Assembly (NCBI RefSeq): GCF_905220365.1 | Contig: NC_061126.1 | Coordinates: 4,092,001-4,156,000 of the forward strand | Origin: Vanessa cardui | Taxonomy: Eukaryota; Arthropoda; Insecta; Lepidoptera; Nymphalidae | DNA: 64,000 bases | Direction: 5' to 3' | Shown: in pieces, positions 20,556 through 33,405 of the stretch | How the letters are laid out: each line of letters starts with the position of its first letter | Numbering within the stretch: the stretch's first letter is position 1 | Position numbers and translations under genes: made by a program | The notes under the pieces: generated by a model | Databases searched by the model: none | The model's input: the letters and a program-made list of their open reading frames with translations, nothing else | What the model was told of the DNA's origin: nothing

Positions 20556-22808
20556 CTAGCTATACCCGCCCGCTTCGCTGGGCATTAGTCGCAGAAAAAA
20601 AAATATTTTAAATTTTGTAATTAATTACTCAATTGAACAACGTACAAATAATGTAATAAATAAAGAGAAAAAAATCATGCGAGATCTAATCAAATTCTTA
20701 AAAAAAAATTATTTAATATTCGTCATCTATTTCATCTTCTCCAATGATGTTCTCGATAGGCTGCAAATTGGTCATGACACCCATAAACTTACACGATGTT
20801 ATATAGGTACGATGAAATTTTTAATTAAATTTCTATAGTCTGTAAAAGTTTGCATCAATCCAACACGTCCTCTTTTATCCGGTTCTTTCGAATATCGATG
20901 TTATTACATTTACAACCTTGTCAATACTTGCGAACGTACGTCAAAGCATCCTGAGCATATTCGTGCATATGTCTTGGACTTCCACTATACGAAGATCTTT
21001 ATCCAATATCAGCAGCTTCTTTATCATTAGATATTGTATCTCGTAAATAAATGTACTCTTTGGCTCAGAGTTTTGATTGGCTATATTGAATGTAGTTTAA
21101 TCGTTCGTTCTCGACCATAGCGTGCATGTCAACAATGAATTGTTAAAACAGTTGACGACACTTCAGAATATGGTTAGATTGATTATCTCTAATCATTATA
21201 CGATACGTATAAAAAAATCACACAATTAACTCTTCGATGTCAAAGAGCCTGTCGTGAGATTATTTTGATACGGTCCGAGTTGATGATATCCATATTCTGC
21301 TCGCATAAACATAATTGGATAATCCTAGTAATTGTCATACGATTGATGTGAAAGCGACACCTTGTTGGTTTTTGTGGCGTTTAATGATAACAATACCTCG
21401 TTTTGTAATTTCTGTACCGACAACTACAACTGTGACTTCAGGAGCTATGGCAGCATTAAAACGCCTTTCTTGCTCTGCATTCAATGGCGTTCTATCTGCA
21501 TTGATAATGACTTTGAATAATTTGATGTTTCATCTTCTAGAGCCGTTTTAAAATCTATAGAATAAATGTCCAGAAACTGGAGATTTAATTTAGGTACTGG
21601 AAGAAGTGAACCAATCATATGATACACTTTAAACGTAAATGCGAAATTATTGTATTGTACAATATTTGTTGCTCCAATGATGTCATTTCAAAGCAAGAAT
21701 TGTAATTTCTAATATGCTGAAGGAAATATTCAGACTCCTCAGTAGTTCCCGTAACGTAGATAAGAAGAGGTTCTGGTGGTTCAACCAGTTGTGGTAAATA
21801 CCATTACATACGAAATATTTGCCAGTGGAGTAGCACTATATCAGCAGTTTATTTTAAACATCATAGCGTGACAATATGGGCATACTATATTCATTGAATC
21901 AATTATCACATCGGGATTTATTGAGATTGGTTTTAGTTCTTGACTTAGTCTACTTTAATCGTTGATCATCCAGTCTTTGGGCTCGCTCGTCAGGTTTTTC
22001 AGTATCTCTTGACGAAGATGCTTGTTCGAAGATCTGGAACTTGATCATTACGTTGACTAACTGTTTTGGCAACTCTCAAAGTAGAAATTGGGATTATATT
22101 TGTTTCTAAACATATTTCTTGTTGGTGTGTTGTTTCCGTAGCTCTTTTGGATGACGCTGCGCATATATTGTTGATGTTCCGATCTTTTGTTTCTTCAATG
22201 GCATGTTGATTACTATTTATACAAAATATTTGATTCAATGATGATCAATGATTTGCATTTTTTATTTCATATTTTATACTTATCGGTTGATCGGCATAGA
22301 AATGCATCGTGATACTCGTAAGGGCCATCTGTTGGTTATTTTTAATGGTACGGATGAAATAATCACTTTCTCCGTGAAAAAATACTTGTACGTACTCATT
22401 TTCATGACAATCGGTTGAACGGTGTAGATATATTTATATCGAAGCGCTACCTGGTGGCGGGTTACATCAATGGGGATAGCATAATCTCTTTATTCATTTA
22501 ATCTTAATGATCGATCAAATAGTTTTTTGAGTTTATTGATGACACACATACAAACACATCCACTTTTGTATATAGGTAGCCTATCATTTGTGCAAGCACA
22601 TGTTCTTCCTGTACACCAATTTTTATAAAGATCGGTGCATCTGTTCTCGAGTTGTAGCAGAACAAACAGACAGACAAAAATGTCAAAAATGGTAAAAATT
22701 ATGTCAGTCTATCATAAAAAGAATACTTATGACGAATAAGTACAAAAATAAGTGTCACAGACAGATAGACAGACAGACAGACTCTATACATTTATATAGT
22801 AGTATAGA
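20556..22808 (-). mobile_element. Degenerate Helitron with intact ends
   Basis: On the minus strand the element begins TCTATACTACTATATAAATG (22808 downward) and ends with the hairpin GCCCAGCGAAGCGGGCGGG then TATAGCTAG (CTAG at 20556-20559). It is inserted between A and T. Length is 2253 bp. The interior on the minus strand keeps pieces of a Helitron Rep/helicase protein, for instance INADRTPLNAEQERRFNAA around 21450-21510, VTVVVVGTEITKRGIVII around 21380-21440 and VYHMIGSLLPVP around 21590-21630. All are broken by stops and shifts, so it is not autonomous now. Confidence 0.82.
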
Positions 22809-23200
22809 TTTAGTATTCAAGTGCGATAGCTTTATTATTAGCGTATTTCAGGTATAACTTTAGTATTTCTATACCGATTTCTATGCTTCTTTTTTATGGA
22901 ATAGTTAATACTGTAAACTTTTTTAATTTGGGATGATTGAGAGTGTTATAAACGAAGGAATAGACAAATATATAATCAGAAAAAGTCAAGAAGAACAGTT
23001 AAAGTTTGGGTTTCTTATAAATATATTGGTCAAAAAAGTTTTTCCTAGAACCCAAAATTACTTAAGCATTTTTTTTATTTGTAAGCCGTTTTATTTCGAG
23101 TTATGTCATAATTTTATTATTATCAATTAAACACTCGATAAAGACACACAGATATAAAAGCTATCTATAAAATATCTACAAACTCCATATCGGTAGTCTA
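22809..23200. other. AT-rich intergenic stretch before D5
   Basis: Nothing recognisable apart from a 65-codon frame of AT-biased composition (22933-23130), which I do not accept as a gene. Confidence 0.5.
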
Positions 23201-23210
23201 CTGACACAAA

Positions 23211-23240
23211 TTATATCTTGATCTGCCTCGATATAAATAC
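23211..23240 (+). promoter_or_regulatory. D5 core promoter
   Basis: TTATATCTTGATCTGCCTCG then TATAAATAC at 23232-23240, 64 bp before the ATG. The same order (TTATCTTGAT...TCGATATAAATAC) stands before D11 on the other strand. Confidence 0.65.
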
Positions 23241-23295
23241 AGCTTTGAACATCCTACAGACATAATTGAAGAAATATCAGAAGCAACAAGTAAAC

Positions 23296-23672
23296 ATGAC
23301 TTTTAAAATCTTTTCAATGTTTGCTGCATTACTAGTAGTAATACTTGTAACGCAAGCTGTTTCGTGTGAAGAAGTTGAATATGGTCGACCTGGTGAGTTT
23401 CTTTTTACAAATTTATATTACTCGAATAAAATGTGCTTTTAGCGTATAAACAATATTAATTTAGAATTGTTTTTATTTTTATAGATGTGCTGTACATTCT
23501 GAATCCCGACACAATCCCAAAGATACTGACTGAGTCTGGCAGCCAGCTAACGAGAGGCGACCGCAGCAACCTGGTCTGCACGGCCGCCATGTGTCAGCGC
23601 GTGTGCTGGGCGCTGAACTACAGATACGGGCGCTGCAACGCCAACAGAGTCTGCGTGTGCTCGAACTTTTAA
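23296..23672 (+). CDS. D5: six-cysteine peptide precursor (subfamily B)
   Basis: Exons 23296-23392 (97 nt) and 23485-23672 (188 nt, TAA) flank a 92-nt intron and give 94 residues. The leader MTFKIFSMFAALLVVILVTQ is followed by EEVEYGRPD, which has two extra residues compared with other members. The propeptide VLYILNPDTIPKILTESGSQ ends in RGDR before the peptide at residues 60-94. The peptide is the same SNLVC...CSNF as in subfamily C, and its DNA is nearly identical although leader and propeptide differ strongly. The partner is D11, 23.6 kb away and inverted. Confidence 0.9.
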
Positions 23673-23959
23673 GCTGTCTACGAAATAGTATATTATATAA
23701 CTTAAATTTACTTATATTACACATTTATAATAATTCAGTATATAAACTATTAATGTCTGTGATAAAATAAATATTCGTTTTGATAACACTAATTAATACT
23801 ATTTTTATTTAAAGGATATCCTTTGACTAAGTTCAATTCAAAAATAAAGAAAACGAAACAAATAAAATAATTAGTAAAATTAAATCGAAATTTAAACTCT
23901 ACATATAAGATGAAGTTAGCGTTGACGCAGTTCTTGATGAGAATGCATGTTTAGGAATA

Positions 23960-24078
23960 ATTGCCATCTCTTAAAGGCTTGCACCTCACCTACAAGCCCA
24001 TCGGTTTTGCAGATGTCTATGGACGGTGGTAATCACTTTCCATCAGATGAGCCTCCTGCTCATTTGTCATCTATCACA
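23960..24078 (+). repeat. LINE 3' tail fragment
   Basis: It matches the last ~110 bases of the 9930-13303 LINE: GGTGGTAATCACTTTCCATC and GAGCCTCCTGCTCATTTG. No coding part remains. Confidence 0.65.
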
Positions 24079-24401
24079 TGAAATGTTTTTTTAATAATTA
24101 AAAATCCATTTATTTCGTTACAAAATTATGATAAAAATGATTTTTTTCTTCTTGAAATCGAGTTTTTGAGATGTGCGAATTAGTACCAAAATAAAACTCA
24201 AGAGTGTAAATTTTAAACGATGATTGTGGGTTCAAACCATGCACCACGGATTTTTATATGCGTAATATTAATAATCGTTACTAATAATCGTTTTCCTACT
24301 CAGAGGTGAAGATTACAACGTAATAAAACTTAACTCAATAAACGTGGAAGAATGATTCTTTCTTTCTTTTCAACTCGCATCGGAGAAGAGTGTTGTGATC
24401 T

Positions 24402-24692
24402 TTTTTTTTATATTATAGGTTGGTGTACGAGCATATGGGCCACTTGATGGTAAGTGGTCACCATAACCCATAGACAATGACGCTGTAAGAAATATTAACT
24501 ATTACTTACATCGTCAATGTGTCACCAACCTTGGGAACTAAGATGTTATGTCCCTTGTGCCTGTAGTTGGCTGGCTCACTCACCCTTCAAACCGGAACAC
24601 AACCATACTGAGTACTGTTATTTGGCGGTAGAATAACTGATGAGTGGGTGGTACCTACCCAGACGGGCTTGCACAAAGCCCTACCACCAGAT
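24402..24692 (-). repeat. SINE type 2, full-length copy
   Basis: Read on the minus strand it runs from TGGTGGTAGGGCTTTGTGC through ATTCTACCGCCAAATAACAG, GGTTTGAAGGGTGAGTGAG and TCCCAAGGTTGGTGACACAT to a T-rich end on the plus strand (A-rich 3' tail). Upstream at 24205-24400 is a decayed Metulj-like SINE. Confidence 0.75.
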
Positions 24693-25212
24693 CTAAGGCC
24701 AACAGTGACATATTAACCGACTACTAAAAAAACGTTTACATTTCGTCGAATATTGATAATTGATGATTCAAAAGTACTTTTAAAAGCCACCTCGAATAAA
24801 ATTTATTTCGATAACAGGTTACGCTTGTTGATTCGATGATGAAGTGGTTGCGTGTGAATAGGTCGGCACTTTTATGACGAGCGTTCGATTTCGCCATTGA
24901 TTCTCACTTATGAAACTATCGCACTGATTTTTTCTGAGTCAAATTTTCTTAATTTCCAAATGTAACTAGTTTTTTTTTCAATCGTTGTAAACGTAATTAA
25001 GTTTTTTCATTAATTATTGGGGAAAAGTGCAATGGTGAAAATGAATAGATTGCATAAAAATAAAAAAAACGATATTTTAATTTATTGAAATGCCATACAA
25101 TGAAAATCCTAATGTGCTTTTAATATGAGGGTAAGCAAAAAATTATAATTTTTTCTTTAATCAAATATCCATATGAGTTACCCATAGACAGCCTATGGCT
25201 TTGTTTAATCTT

Positions 25213-26915
25213 TTCAACCGACTTCCAAAAGGAGGAGGTTATCAATTCGTCTGTATTTTTTTTTTTTTTTTTTTTTATGTTTGTTACCTCATAACTTTTC
25301 ACTGGGTGGACCGATTTTGATAATTTTTTTTTTTGTTTGAAAGGTAGTGCTTCCCGTGGGGTCCCATTTTTTTTTAATTTTTTTCCGATGATGGTATCCA
25401 TGTGAAAACGACATAAGTCTTAAATTTGCGTTATGTATATGCGCGACAAATAGGTGAATAACTGAAAATCACGTTAACCAATTTTGATAATTCTTTTCTT
25501 ACTATAAAATATATACTTCAAGGGTAATTTGGTGAAAGTTTGGTAAGGTTCTGAGCACAGGATCCATGACAAAGTGACGGAACGGAAGGGAACGGAACAA
25601 TTCTGAGGAGCACGTTAGCGATACTCGGTCGAATCTTTTATTTATAGGTTATTTGGATATTTGAGTCACCTTCCGTAATGTGGTTATGTTTATGTAATTA
25701 TCATAGTCGAATATTATAACCAACTAGCTACCCACCCCGGCTTCGCACGGGTGCAATACTGATACTAAATATACTACAGAATTTGTTTATTTACGACATC
25801 ACATCGCAAACTTCTAAAATTATCAGTGTTTGTTTACTATATTGTTCATGTATTATATACACAAACCTTCCCCTTGAATCACACTTCATCTTTTAAAAAA
25901 AACCGTATCAAAATCCGTTGCGTAGATTTAAAGATATAGGGACAGAGAAAGCGACTTTGTTTTATACTATGTAGTGATGGAACTCATATACGGCTCGCAG
26001 TTAGGGTGCGATATGGGGCAGAATTTCTTACTATCTTTAATCAAATTTTGTGTATGTGATGTGATGTCATATGATGTACGAAATATAGTTGGTCTTTTTC
26101 AAAGTTTTTTGCTGAGTTCGATTACAGCTATTTCGAGGGATCCTTGTAGTTTACGCCGCGTGACGTATTAAATCCGCATTTTCGAAAGTCTATTTTTGCT
26201 TTATTCGCAAGTTTCCTTTGAAATTGTCCTCGAAGTAGTTTCTGACACATATAAATGGAACGCTTAATCTATCTATATTAAAAAAATTAGTTAGTCAACA
26301 TCAGCTTCACTTAAAATCAAAAAATAAATAAAAATTTTAACAAAAAGAAAAACCGACTTCAAACAAAACACTATTTAAAACAAATGAATATGCACGAAAA
26401 AGTATTAGAAATAATTGTGTATTCAACATATTTTTTAGAGTCTTCCTAAGTTAAATGAAATGAAAAATATTAGACTACTTAAAAGTCGATTAACGATTAT
26501 ATCATGTAGTTATAAAATTATTGTTATATTTGGAGTCGGTGTCAGCCAATAAAACCCTACAGTATATCTATCAAAAAACAATACGAGAATACTTTAACAA
26601 ATATGTTTTTTACAAATTACCTTTTACACAATAATATACTGGATCAATCAAGGGGCTCGTATCGCTTCTTTCTTTGATTGCTGGGGCAAGGGCACCGTGG
26701 CTGACACCGGCTCCAAATATACCAATAACTATAACTACATTATATAACCGTTAATCGACTTTTAAGTAGTCTAATATTTTTCATTTCATTTAACTTAGGA
26801 AGACTCTAAAAAATATGTTGAATACACAATTATTTCTAATACTTTTTCGTGCATATTCATTTGTTTTAAAATAGTGTTTTGTTTGAAGTCGGTTTTTCTT
26901 TTTGTTAAAATTTTA
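25213..26915 (+). repeat. Interspersed repeat family X, copy B
   Basis: Closely similar to copy A at 5086-6790 over its whole length, including the nested Helitron-like insert (25724-25977) and the terminal foldback arms (about 26338-26540 and 26698-26905). It differs by scattered substitutions and small indels. Confidence 0.8.
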
Positions 26916-28360
26916 TTTATGCTGTTATTACAAATGAAAAGCATGAAAAAGAACTGCATTAGTTATTATCTATACTTTAATTATCCTTATTGTTTATGTG
27001 TTTGAATGTTTTTATCAGAGTACAAATCAAAATTTCAGGTACGATTTAAGAAATAGTTGCGTGATCACTATATACATTTATTTATAAAATAAAAATTCTA
27101 AATTCAAAGGTATCTCGGCGAACGCAATTGTTTCTCCTTCTTGTTGAAGTTTGTTTAAGTTAGTGCTATTACAAGCTAAATTTTACATAATTAACAGAGC
27201 ATGTAATTTAAGATAAATGTAAAGTTATAATTTATGTATAAAACCTAACATACCGTATTATTAAGACTATTGAGAAAACATAAATTAAAAAAAAAAACAT
27301 TTTATGACTAATGACCGTAATGAAGTTGCAGTTTGACTAATGAATTGTATGCGTAAGTACGATATTTACATCACCTAAGCATCGTATGCCAGAAATATTA
27401 AACGGCCATAACTATTGGTTTCATTGAATGATCGAACTAAAACATAAAAATTACGTTTAAAATAGTTATATACTATATATTACTATTATAAACGTAATTT
27501 TTAAAAAACGACACAACATAATATGTAGCATCGGCTAATGCAATAAAACCGATTACAGCTAATTTCTACAACCAATAGAAATAGCTCCCTATCGCGCCAT
27601 TCGACGCTATCCGTCGCTTTAGATTCTCACGTCAGTTCAACCCGAGAAAGCAAGTACATGTGTCAAATTGACGAATATATTATTAGGTCATATTACAAGT
27701 TATTAGGTTTGTGTAAAGATCATATTCACATGAGAAATAAATTAATATTGATTATTTGGGATAGCGTACTTAATTCGGATGTGATCGTTTTTACGAATTT
27801 GTCCGATGCTAAATCTAAGTTGCGTCGTACTATAACTAATTAATAATGGAATACTTTCATGAGCTATTAGTGTATTTAAAGGTTTTATTTCGGAAACATC
27901 CTCAGTTACTATACAAACATGGAATACAAGGGGTATTCCAATTTTCCAGATAATTCTTAAGACTCGGCCCCAAATCGAACAATACACAATTCATTAAAAT
28001 AATGTTCAGCTGTCCTGGATCATGCGTAACGCAATTAGATTTAAATATTTATATACTTATATTAATTTGAATTAAGATCAATGTTAAAGTTGTATATGAT
28101 TTTATATTGTTACATTTACATTTTATTTAATAATGTGTGTTACTTTCATTCATCATACTTTTTACTTTTTTTTATACATTATCATGAATATTATATTGCT
28201 TTAGTAAAAAGAAAAACGAGAACGAAACGGAAAAAAAAGAAAACGAAAATAAAAAAGATACACAATAAGCTTAAAAATTGAATATTCCCCTAACTTTGTA
28301 TATGTAATTAAGAAACTAAATTTATTGATTATAATGTTTTTGATAATCGATAATCGTGTT
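26916..28360. other. AT-rich intergenic stretch
   Basis: No gene recognised. From about 28090 onward the sequence is shared, inverted, with the 5' flank of D8 (35820-36000), so this part belongs to the duplicated unit. Confidence 0.55.
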
Positions 28361-28370
28361 CTAGTTTACC

Positions 28371-28446
28371 GGGGATTTTGTCATATCGATAACAATAAGA
28401 ATAAAACTAGATTTAATTTTATCTTAATCGCTTTGCATATAAATAC
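28371..28446 (+). promoter_or_regulatory. D6 promoter: kappaB-like, GATA-like and TATA motifs
   Basis: GGGGATTTTG at 28371-28380 (Rel/kappaB-like), TTATCTTAATCG at 28419-28430 (contains AGATAA on the other strand) and TATAAATAC at 28438-28446, 61 bp before the ATG. D8 has the same set in inverted orientation. Confidence 0.65.
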
Positions 28447-28498
28447 GAGATGCAATAATCAACAAACACAGTTGACAAACTTACCTGAAAAAGTCATC

Positions 28499-28864
28499 AT
28501 GAATAACAAAATCTCTCTTTTCGTGGTTGCGTTCTTGGCAGCGCTACTGGTCACGCAAACGGTGTCTTGTGAAGAAAGTGAACGACCTGGTAAATTATAC
28601 ATCTGATTAACTAAACAAAATTATATATTATTGTGTTAAACATTTCAAAAACAAAATTAACGTTTTTTTTTTCTTACAGACGTTCTATTTATTCAGAACC
28701 CGGATACAGTTCCGGTGATACTCAGTCCGAACAGTCCATTGCTGGAGGCGCCGCGTAACAACCTGGTCTGCACGGCCGCCATGTGTCAGCGCGTGTGCTG
28801 GGCGCTGAACTACAGATACGGGCGCTGCAACGCCAACAGAGTCTGTGTGTGCTCGAACTTTTAA
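28499..28864 (+). CDS. D6: six-cysteine peptide precursor (subfamily C, 5' type a / 3' type a)
   Basis: Exons 28499-28589 and 28680-28864 (TAA) flank a 90-nt intron and give 91 residues. MNNKISLFVVAFLAALLVTQ leader, EESERPD, propeptide VLFIQNPDTVPVILSPNSPL, then EAPR and the peptide NNLVC...CSNF (57-91). An upstream in-frame ATG at 28325 would add 58 codons, but it lies before the kappaB-like site and TATA box, so 28499 is the start. The 3' flank carries TCTGTGATAAAACAATATTT and AATAAA, shared only with D9. Confidence 0.9.
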
Positions 28865-28959
28865 TTTGTTTACCAAATATTACTTTTTTACACATAAAAC
28901 GTAAAAATCGAGTATACATTTCCGACTGATCATTGATTATCTGTGATAAAACAATATTT

Positions 28960-31900
28960 TTTTATAAATAAAAAAAAAATCCAGACTAAATAATTTTATT
29001 TCTTCTTTAATCCTTGAACTCTGTTTGAATATTCTGATTTTTGTATATATCAAAGAATATAAAAGACAGAATAAAGCTTTTGATAGATATAAGTAAGTAA
29101 ATAAAATTCAAACACAGGTGTACAAATCTTATTTTAAAATAATTTATTTTGTTGAATAATCTTAAAACAAATTTTAGGTCTATTGTTTATTTTACTATTA
29201 TTCGATTACTAAAATAATTATTGCAAGAATAATGTGTTCTTGTACGTATACTTCAAAGGGTATAGACAACATATCTATACATATATAGGATCAGGTGCCG
29301 ATATTGTTCCTTGACTCGTAATAATCAAATTCCCAATTTAATTCTTTCAATTCGTTACGACTTAATTGTTATCAACTTGCCAATCAACACGATAGCCTGA
29401 AATATGTATCCCAGACCAACTTTAAATGTTACGCTGCTTACAAACATTCTCAGCAACGACGACGAATGTATAAATACTAGATAATCCAAATAGATTTACT
29501 ACGAACGTAAATATTACATGATGTGTCATAATCTCTATCAAAATTTATATTACGTATCAATGATATCACAATTAGCATACTATAAAAGTGCACAAAATAT
29601 TATGTTTGTAATACAAAAATATGTCAATAACCTCTCTAATCTACTTAAATCTTTTTGATTGTCAGATTTTAAATATATACGATTGTTAACACACGTGCAC
29701 ACTTGCTTAATTGATAATGGTTTGGTATTGTTTTAAGCTAAATATAAAATGTATCCAATGGGTTCTTTCGCGATGATTGTGATATATATATTAGAAAAAT
29801 ATGATTCTGTGTTTTTCATCTTGTTTTCACAACTGATACATTTTCGTCCTTTCCTTTTCGTATATAAGCATTGGAATACCTAATGTTAAGTGGCCACACA
29901 GCCTATAGATATTTGTGCCGTAGGAAATATTAGTCATTCTTTCAAAACCAATTCGATACCAACCATGGCAACTAAGATTTTGTGTCCCCAATATAATATT
30001 AAGATCAACGATGATATGTGTAAGTTAAGTTAAATATAATTTGGCTCCGTTTGGCCGAGGAACATAAAAAGCAATGGCAAACACGTGTATGAATTTTCAT
30101 ATGAAGAAGATTTTCACAACAGCTAAGCTCTTCCTAAATGGCCAACAGTCTGTCCACATGCGATATCGGGAATATTTCCCAGTACTCTAAAATTTAAATT
30201 GACGTAACTTTTTTTAAGACAGCCAGGTTCACTTGGTCATTCGGATTTTTATATTATGCTTCGTTGAGTCATATTAACCTTTATATATTTTAAGCTATTT
30301 CATTAGTATTTGTTTTTGAAATTATTCAGAGACAGAACAGACAATATATGCCTGTTTTATAATAATATAATTTTAAATATCAGGCTTCTATAAATCTGTT
30401 AGTTGTTATCATATATACGGGAGAAAAAATAAGTTTGCTTGTATTTTTTATATTCTTACACTTACACACTAGATGCTATCGGGAACGAACTAATACGAAA
30501 CTTAGAACAGAGAGACCTCAGTTCAGCATTGGATTGGTGATGTTTTTTTTTTATTGTATAGGTTGGCGGACGAGCATATGGGCCATCTGATGGTAAATGG
30601 TCAACTACCCATGGTACCCATAGACAATGACGCTGTAAGAAATATTAGCTTTTCCTTAAATCGTCAATGTGCTACTAACCTTGGAAAATAAGATATTATG
30701 TCCCTTGCGCCTGTAGTTACACTGGCTTACTCACCCTTCAAACCTGAACACAACAATACTGAGTACTGTTGTTTGGCGGTACAATATGTATTTTTCTATA
30801 TTTTTACTGACGGCTTATTCTATTTTTATATTAATCACAGTAATAGAACGAAAAATATATAGCTTATTATATCTAAGCAATTAATGACTAATGCAATCTA
30901 AAAGATAATTCATATCAGACAATAAAGAATATTTACGAAAACTTCGCGAATTACTATTGTACGCCGATGGTCTATTGACTCATATTTTTATTCAATATCT
31001 TAATCTGCTTCTTAATCAGCAGCACACAGTTCTAAAAACAATTGAAAGTTAATCCAGCAACACAAGACTATGGTCTTTTTGCTTTTCCTGCGGCTCCAGA
31101 TCTTAACATTGTCAAATTTACGAATTAATTTTACGATTTACGATGAGAAAGCTACACACTAGTATGAATACACATATGGGAAATTAAAAATTAGATCGAA
31201 CGATATATTTAAAACTTAATACGTATAATATAGCTGAATTAACTGCCATTCCGTAATTCTGAATTTAATCGGAATCTCTAATAAATCCTAAGAATACGTG
31301 AATAACAAGTTAAACGAGATTAATTTTTCTCAGAAATTCATTATAGTTTATTCCTAACTGGTTCTCTTGAATTCAGTGAAATAATTGTTTAGGCTATAAT
31401 TGATCATATATTACTTAAATTTTATTTTGTTATTGTTAGGTAATATGTGTACGTCATATAATCATACGTATTATAATTGTATGTATGAAACTCTTCCGGC
31501 TGAAGGCCTCTTCGAAAGATTTCCATTAGGTTCTGTCTCTGGTGACTCTAATCCAGTGCGGTCCGGTGACTTTTCTGATGTCGTCCCCCAGCGCATGGTT
31601 GGTCTTCAAGTTCATCGCTTTCCCTGTGTCACATTCCACGAGAATGCTTAAAAAAATACATTTTAACAAACAAAATTATACACAATATTCATGTTACCCC
31701 AATGAGTGTACCTCAACTCTTACGAAGTTAAAAAACTGAATCTTTTAAATAAGACAACTGATTCTTTTCATTCGCGATTGTTGTTAAAATAATCTATACT
31801 TCTGTAGTAATATGAAATTTCAATAGTAATTCCGTGTGTGACATTCTCATGCTTAAAATGATGAACCTATTTATATAGAAATTTGTATGAGTATAGTTTG

Positions 31901-31960
31901 AATACTGCGCGAGGAAAAAGGCTGCTTTCTTTCACTCCTCGAGGAGGTAAAATTGACTAT
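28960..31960. repeat. Spacer S, copy 1 (between D6 and D7)
   Basis: About 2.9 kb of non-coding AT-rich DNA that recurs at about 36040-39080 and 40060-42800. It contains a truncated SINE type 2 in minus orientation (30541-30790) and a repeat at 31490-31660 (GTGCGGTCCGGTGACTTTTC, TCGTCCCCCAGCGCATGG) that also occurs, inverted, at 44915-45010. Short open frames in it are repeated with the spacer and look non-functional. Confidence 0.75.
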
Positions 31961-32213
31961 TACGGTTTGTAGAGTAAATTTATTTATAAATATTTCACAC
32001 GAGCAAAACCACGAGCTAAGCTATTTTATTTTATAGTATAATATAAATAAAAGGAAATTGATTATAACCATATATTATAAAAATAACGGCAATTTAATAC
32101 ATAAATATAAACAAAAATTAAGTTTATTTGACGTTAATTTAGTAAAGTAAATTAATTATAAAGTAAGTAAATTTCTTATACGGTGATATTTGTCAAATTT
32201 GTTCTAATTCACC

Positions 32214-32292
32214 GGGGAATTCTTACTATCGATGATAATAATCAAAATTAACCTAGATTTAAACTTATCTTAATCGCTTTGCATATAAATAC
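32214..32292 (+). promoter_or_regulatory. D7 promoter: kappaB-like, GATA-like and TATA motifs
   Basis: GGGGAATTCT at 32214-32223 inside ATTCACCGGGGAATTCT, TTATCT at 32265-32270 followed by TAATCGC, and TATAAATAC at 32284-32292, 61 bp before the ATG. Confidence 0.7.
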
Positions 32293-32344
32293 TAGATGCA
32301 ATTATCGAGACACACAGTTGACAAACTTTCCTGAAAAAGTCATC

Positions 32345-32731
32345 ATGAACAACAAAACTTCCCTTTTCGTGGTTGCCCTCCTGGGAGTGCTACTGGTGGC
32401 GCAAATAGTATCATGTGAAGAGAGTGAACGGCCTGGTAAGTCACATGTACTTAAATGTTTAAATGAATTATATTAAAATGTATTACTAAATATTTATTTT
32501 TTATTTTAGGTAAATACTGACCTTATATATAATTATTTCTTTGCAGATGTTCTGTTTATTCAGAACCCGGATACTTTCCCAGTGATACTCAGTCCGAATA
32601 GTCCCTTGCTGGATGCGCCGCGTAGCAACCTGGTCTGCACGGCCGCCATGTGTCAGCGCGTGTGCTGGGCGCTGAACTACAGATACGGGCGCTGCAACGC
32701 CAACAGAGTCTGTGTGTGCTCGAACTTTTAA
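32345..32731 (+). CDS. D7: six-cysteine peptide precursor (subfamily C, type b/b)
   Basis: Exons 32345-32435 and 32547-32731 (TAA) flank a 111-nt intron and give 91 residues. The leader MNNKTSLFVVALLGVLLVAQ differs from D6 in Thr5 and in the LLG stretch. The propeptide is VLFIQNPDTFPVILSPNSPL followed by DAPR, and the mature part starts SNLVC. The 3' flank starts AATAAGATTAGACTAAGC, shared with D8, D10 and D13, with AATAAA at 32809-32814. Relative to D10 the intron has a few extra bases creating a second AGGTAA, which might weaken splicing choice but leaves the main acceptor TTTGCAG intact. Confidence 0.9.
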
Positions 32732-33151
32732 ATAAGATTAGACTAAGCTAATAATGTTTAACCTAGTTTAAGAACTAAGAACTATTATATATTTTATTTG
32801 TATTGATTAATAAAATAATTAAGGAAGATATAATCTTTTTTAATATATTATTGCCTTTATCTCAATAAAACTAATAATGTTTTGTAGCAATAGTGTTTTA
32901 GATAACACTATCGTGTAATACTTCAAATAATAAAATAATAATTGTCATCTAATAATCGGTTTATGATTAAAGTATTTAAAAAATCTTTGCAGTACTTATA
33001 TACGATTATTGTACTCAATGTATTAGAATATTAAAATTTTAATAGGCTTAGATAGTATATCGAAGACTATACGACAATAGCTACTAAAAACATTGCTAAT
33101 CTTCTTTCTAAATCAATTTATCAAAAAATATATATGATGTGTGTTTTATAG

Positions 33152-33405
33152 TAGTTGACGACCTCCGTGGTCGAGTGGTCTGTACACCGGTTTTCATGGG
33201 TACGCCGCTCCGAGGTCCCGGGTTCGATTGCCGGCCGAGTCAATGTAGATTGTCATTAGTTTTCTATGTTGTCGTGGGTCTGGGTGTTTGTGGTACCGTC
33301 GTTACTTCTGATTTCCATAACACAAGTGCTCTAGCTACTTACATTGGGATCAAAGTAATGTATGTGATGTTGTCTCATATTTATTTATTATTATATTTAT
33401 AGTTT
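33152..33405 (+). repeat. tRNA-derived SINE (third family)
   Basis: The head GACGACCTCCGTGGTCGAG has an A-box-like TGGTCGAGTGGTC and a B box GGTTCGATTGC near 33221-33231. The body has GTCGTGGGTCTGGGTGTTTG and CACAAGTGCTCTAGCTAC and ends in TA-rich sequence. The head is too degenerate to fold as a functional tRNA. Confidence 0.7.

Noticed and set aside
23479..23724. Minus-strand frames over the cysteine core (for example 23479-23724, 28685-28919, 39726-39992, 46812-47180).
   Set aside because: They are antisense shadows of the GC-rich, stop-poor exon 2 and recur wherever the core occurs.
28325..28606. Longer N-terminus for D6 (93-codon frame starting at 28325; parallel frames upstream of D8, D13 and others).
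   Set aside because: The extra codons span the kappaB-like site, TATA box and leader; the true ATG is the conserved one at 28499 followed by a signal peptide, and the frame runs into the intron.
33152..33245. A possible tRNA gene.
   Set aside because: A and B boxes are present but the stems do not pair properly and a SINE body follows; it is a tRNA-derived SINE head.
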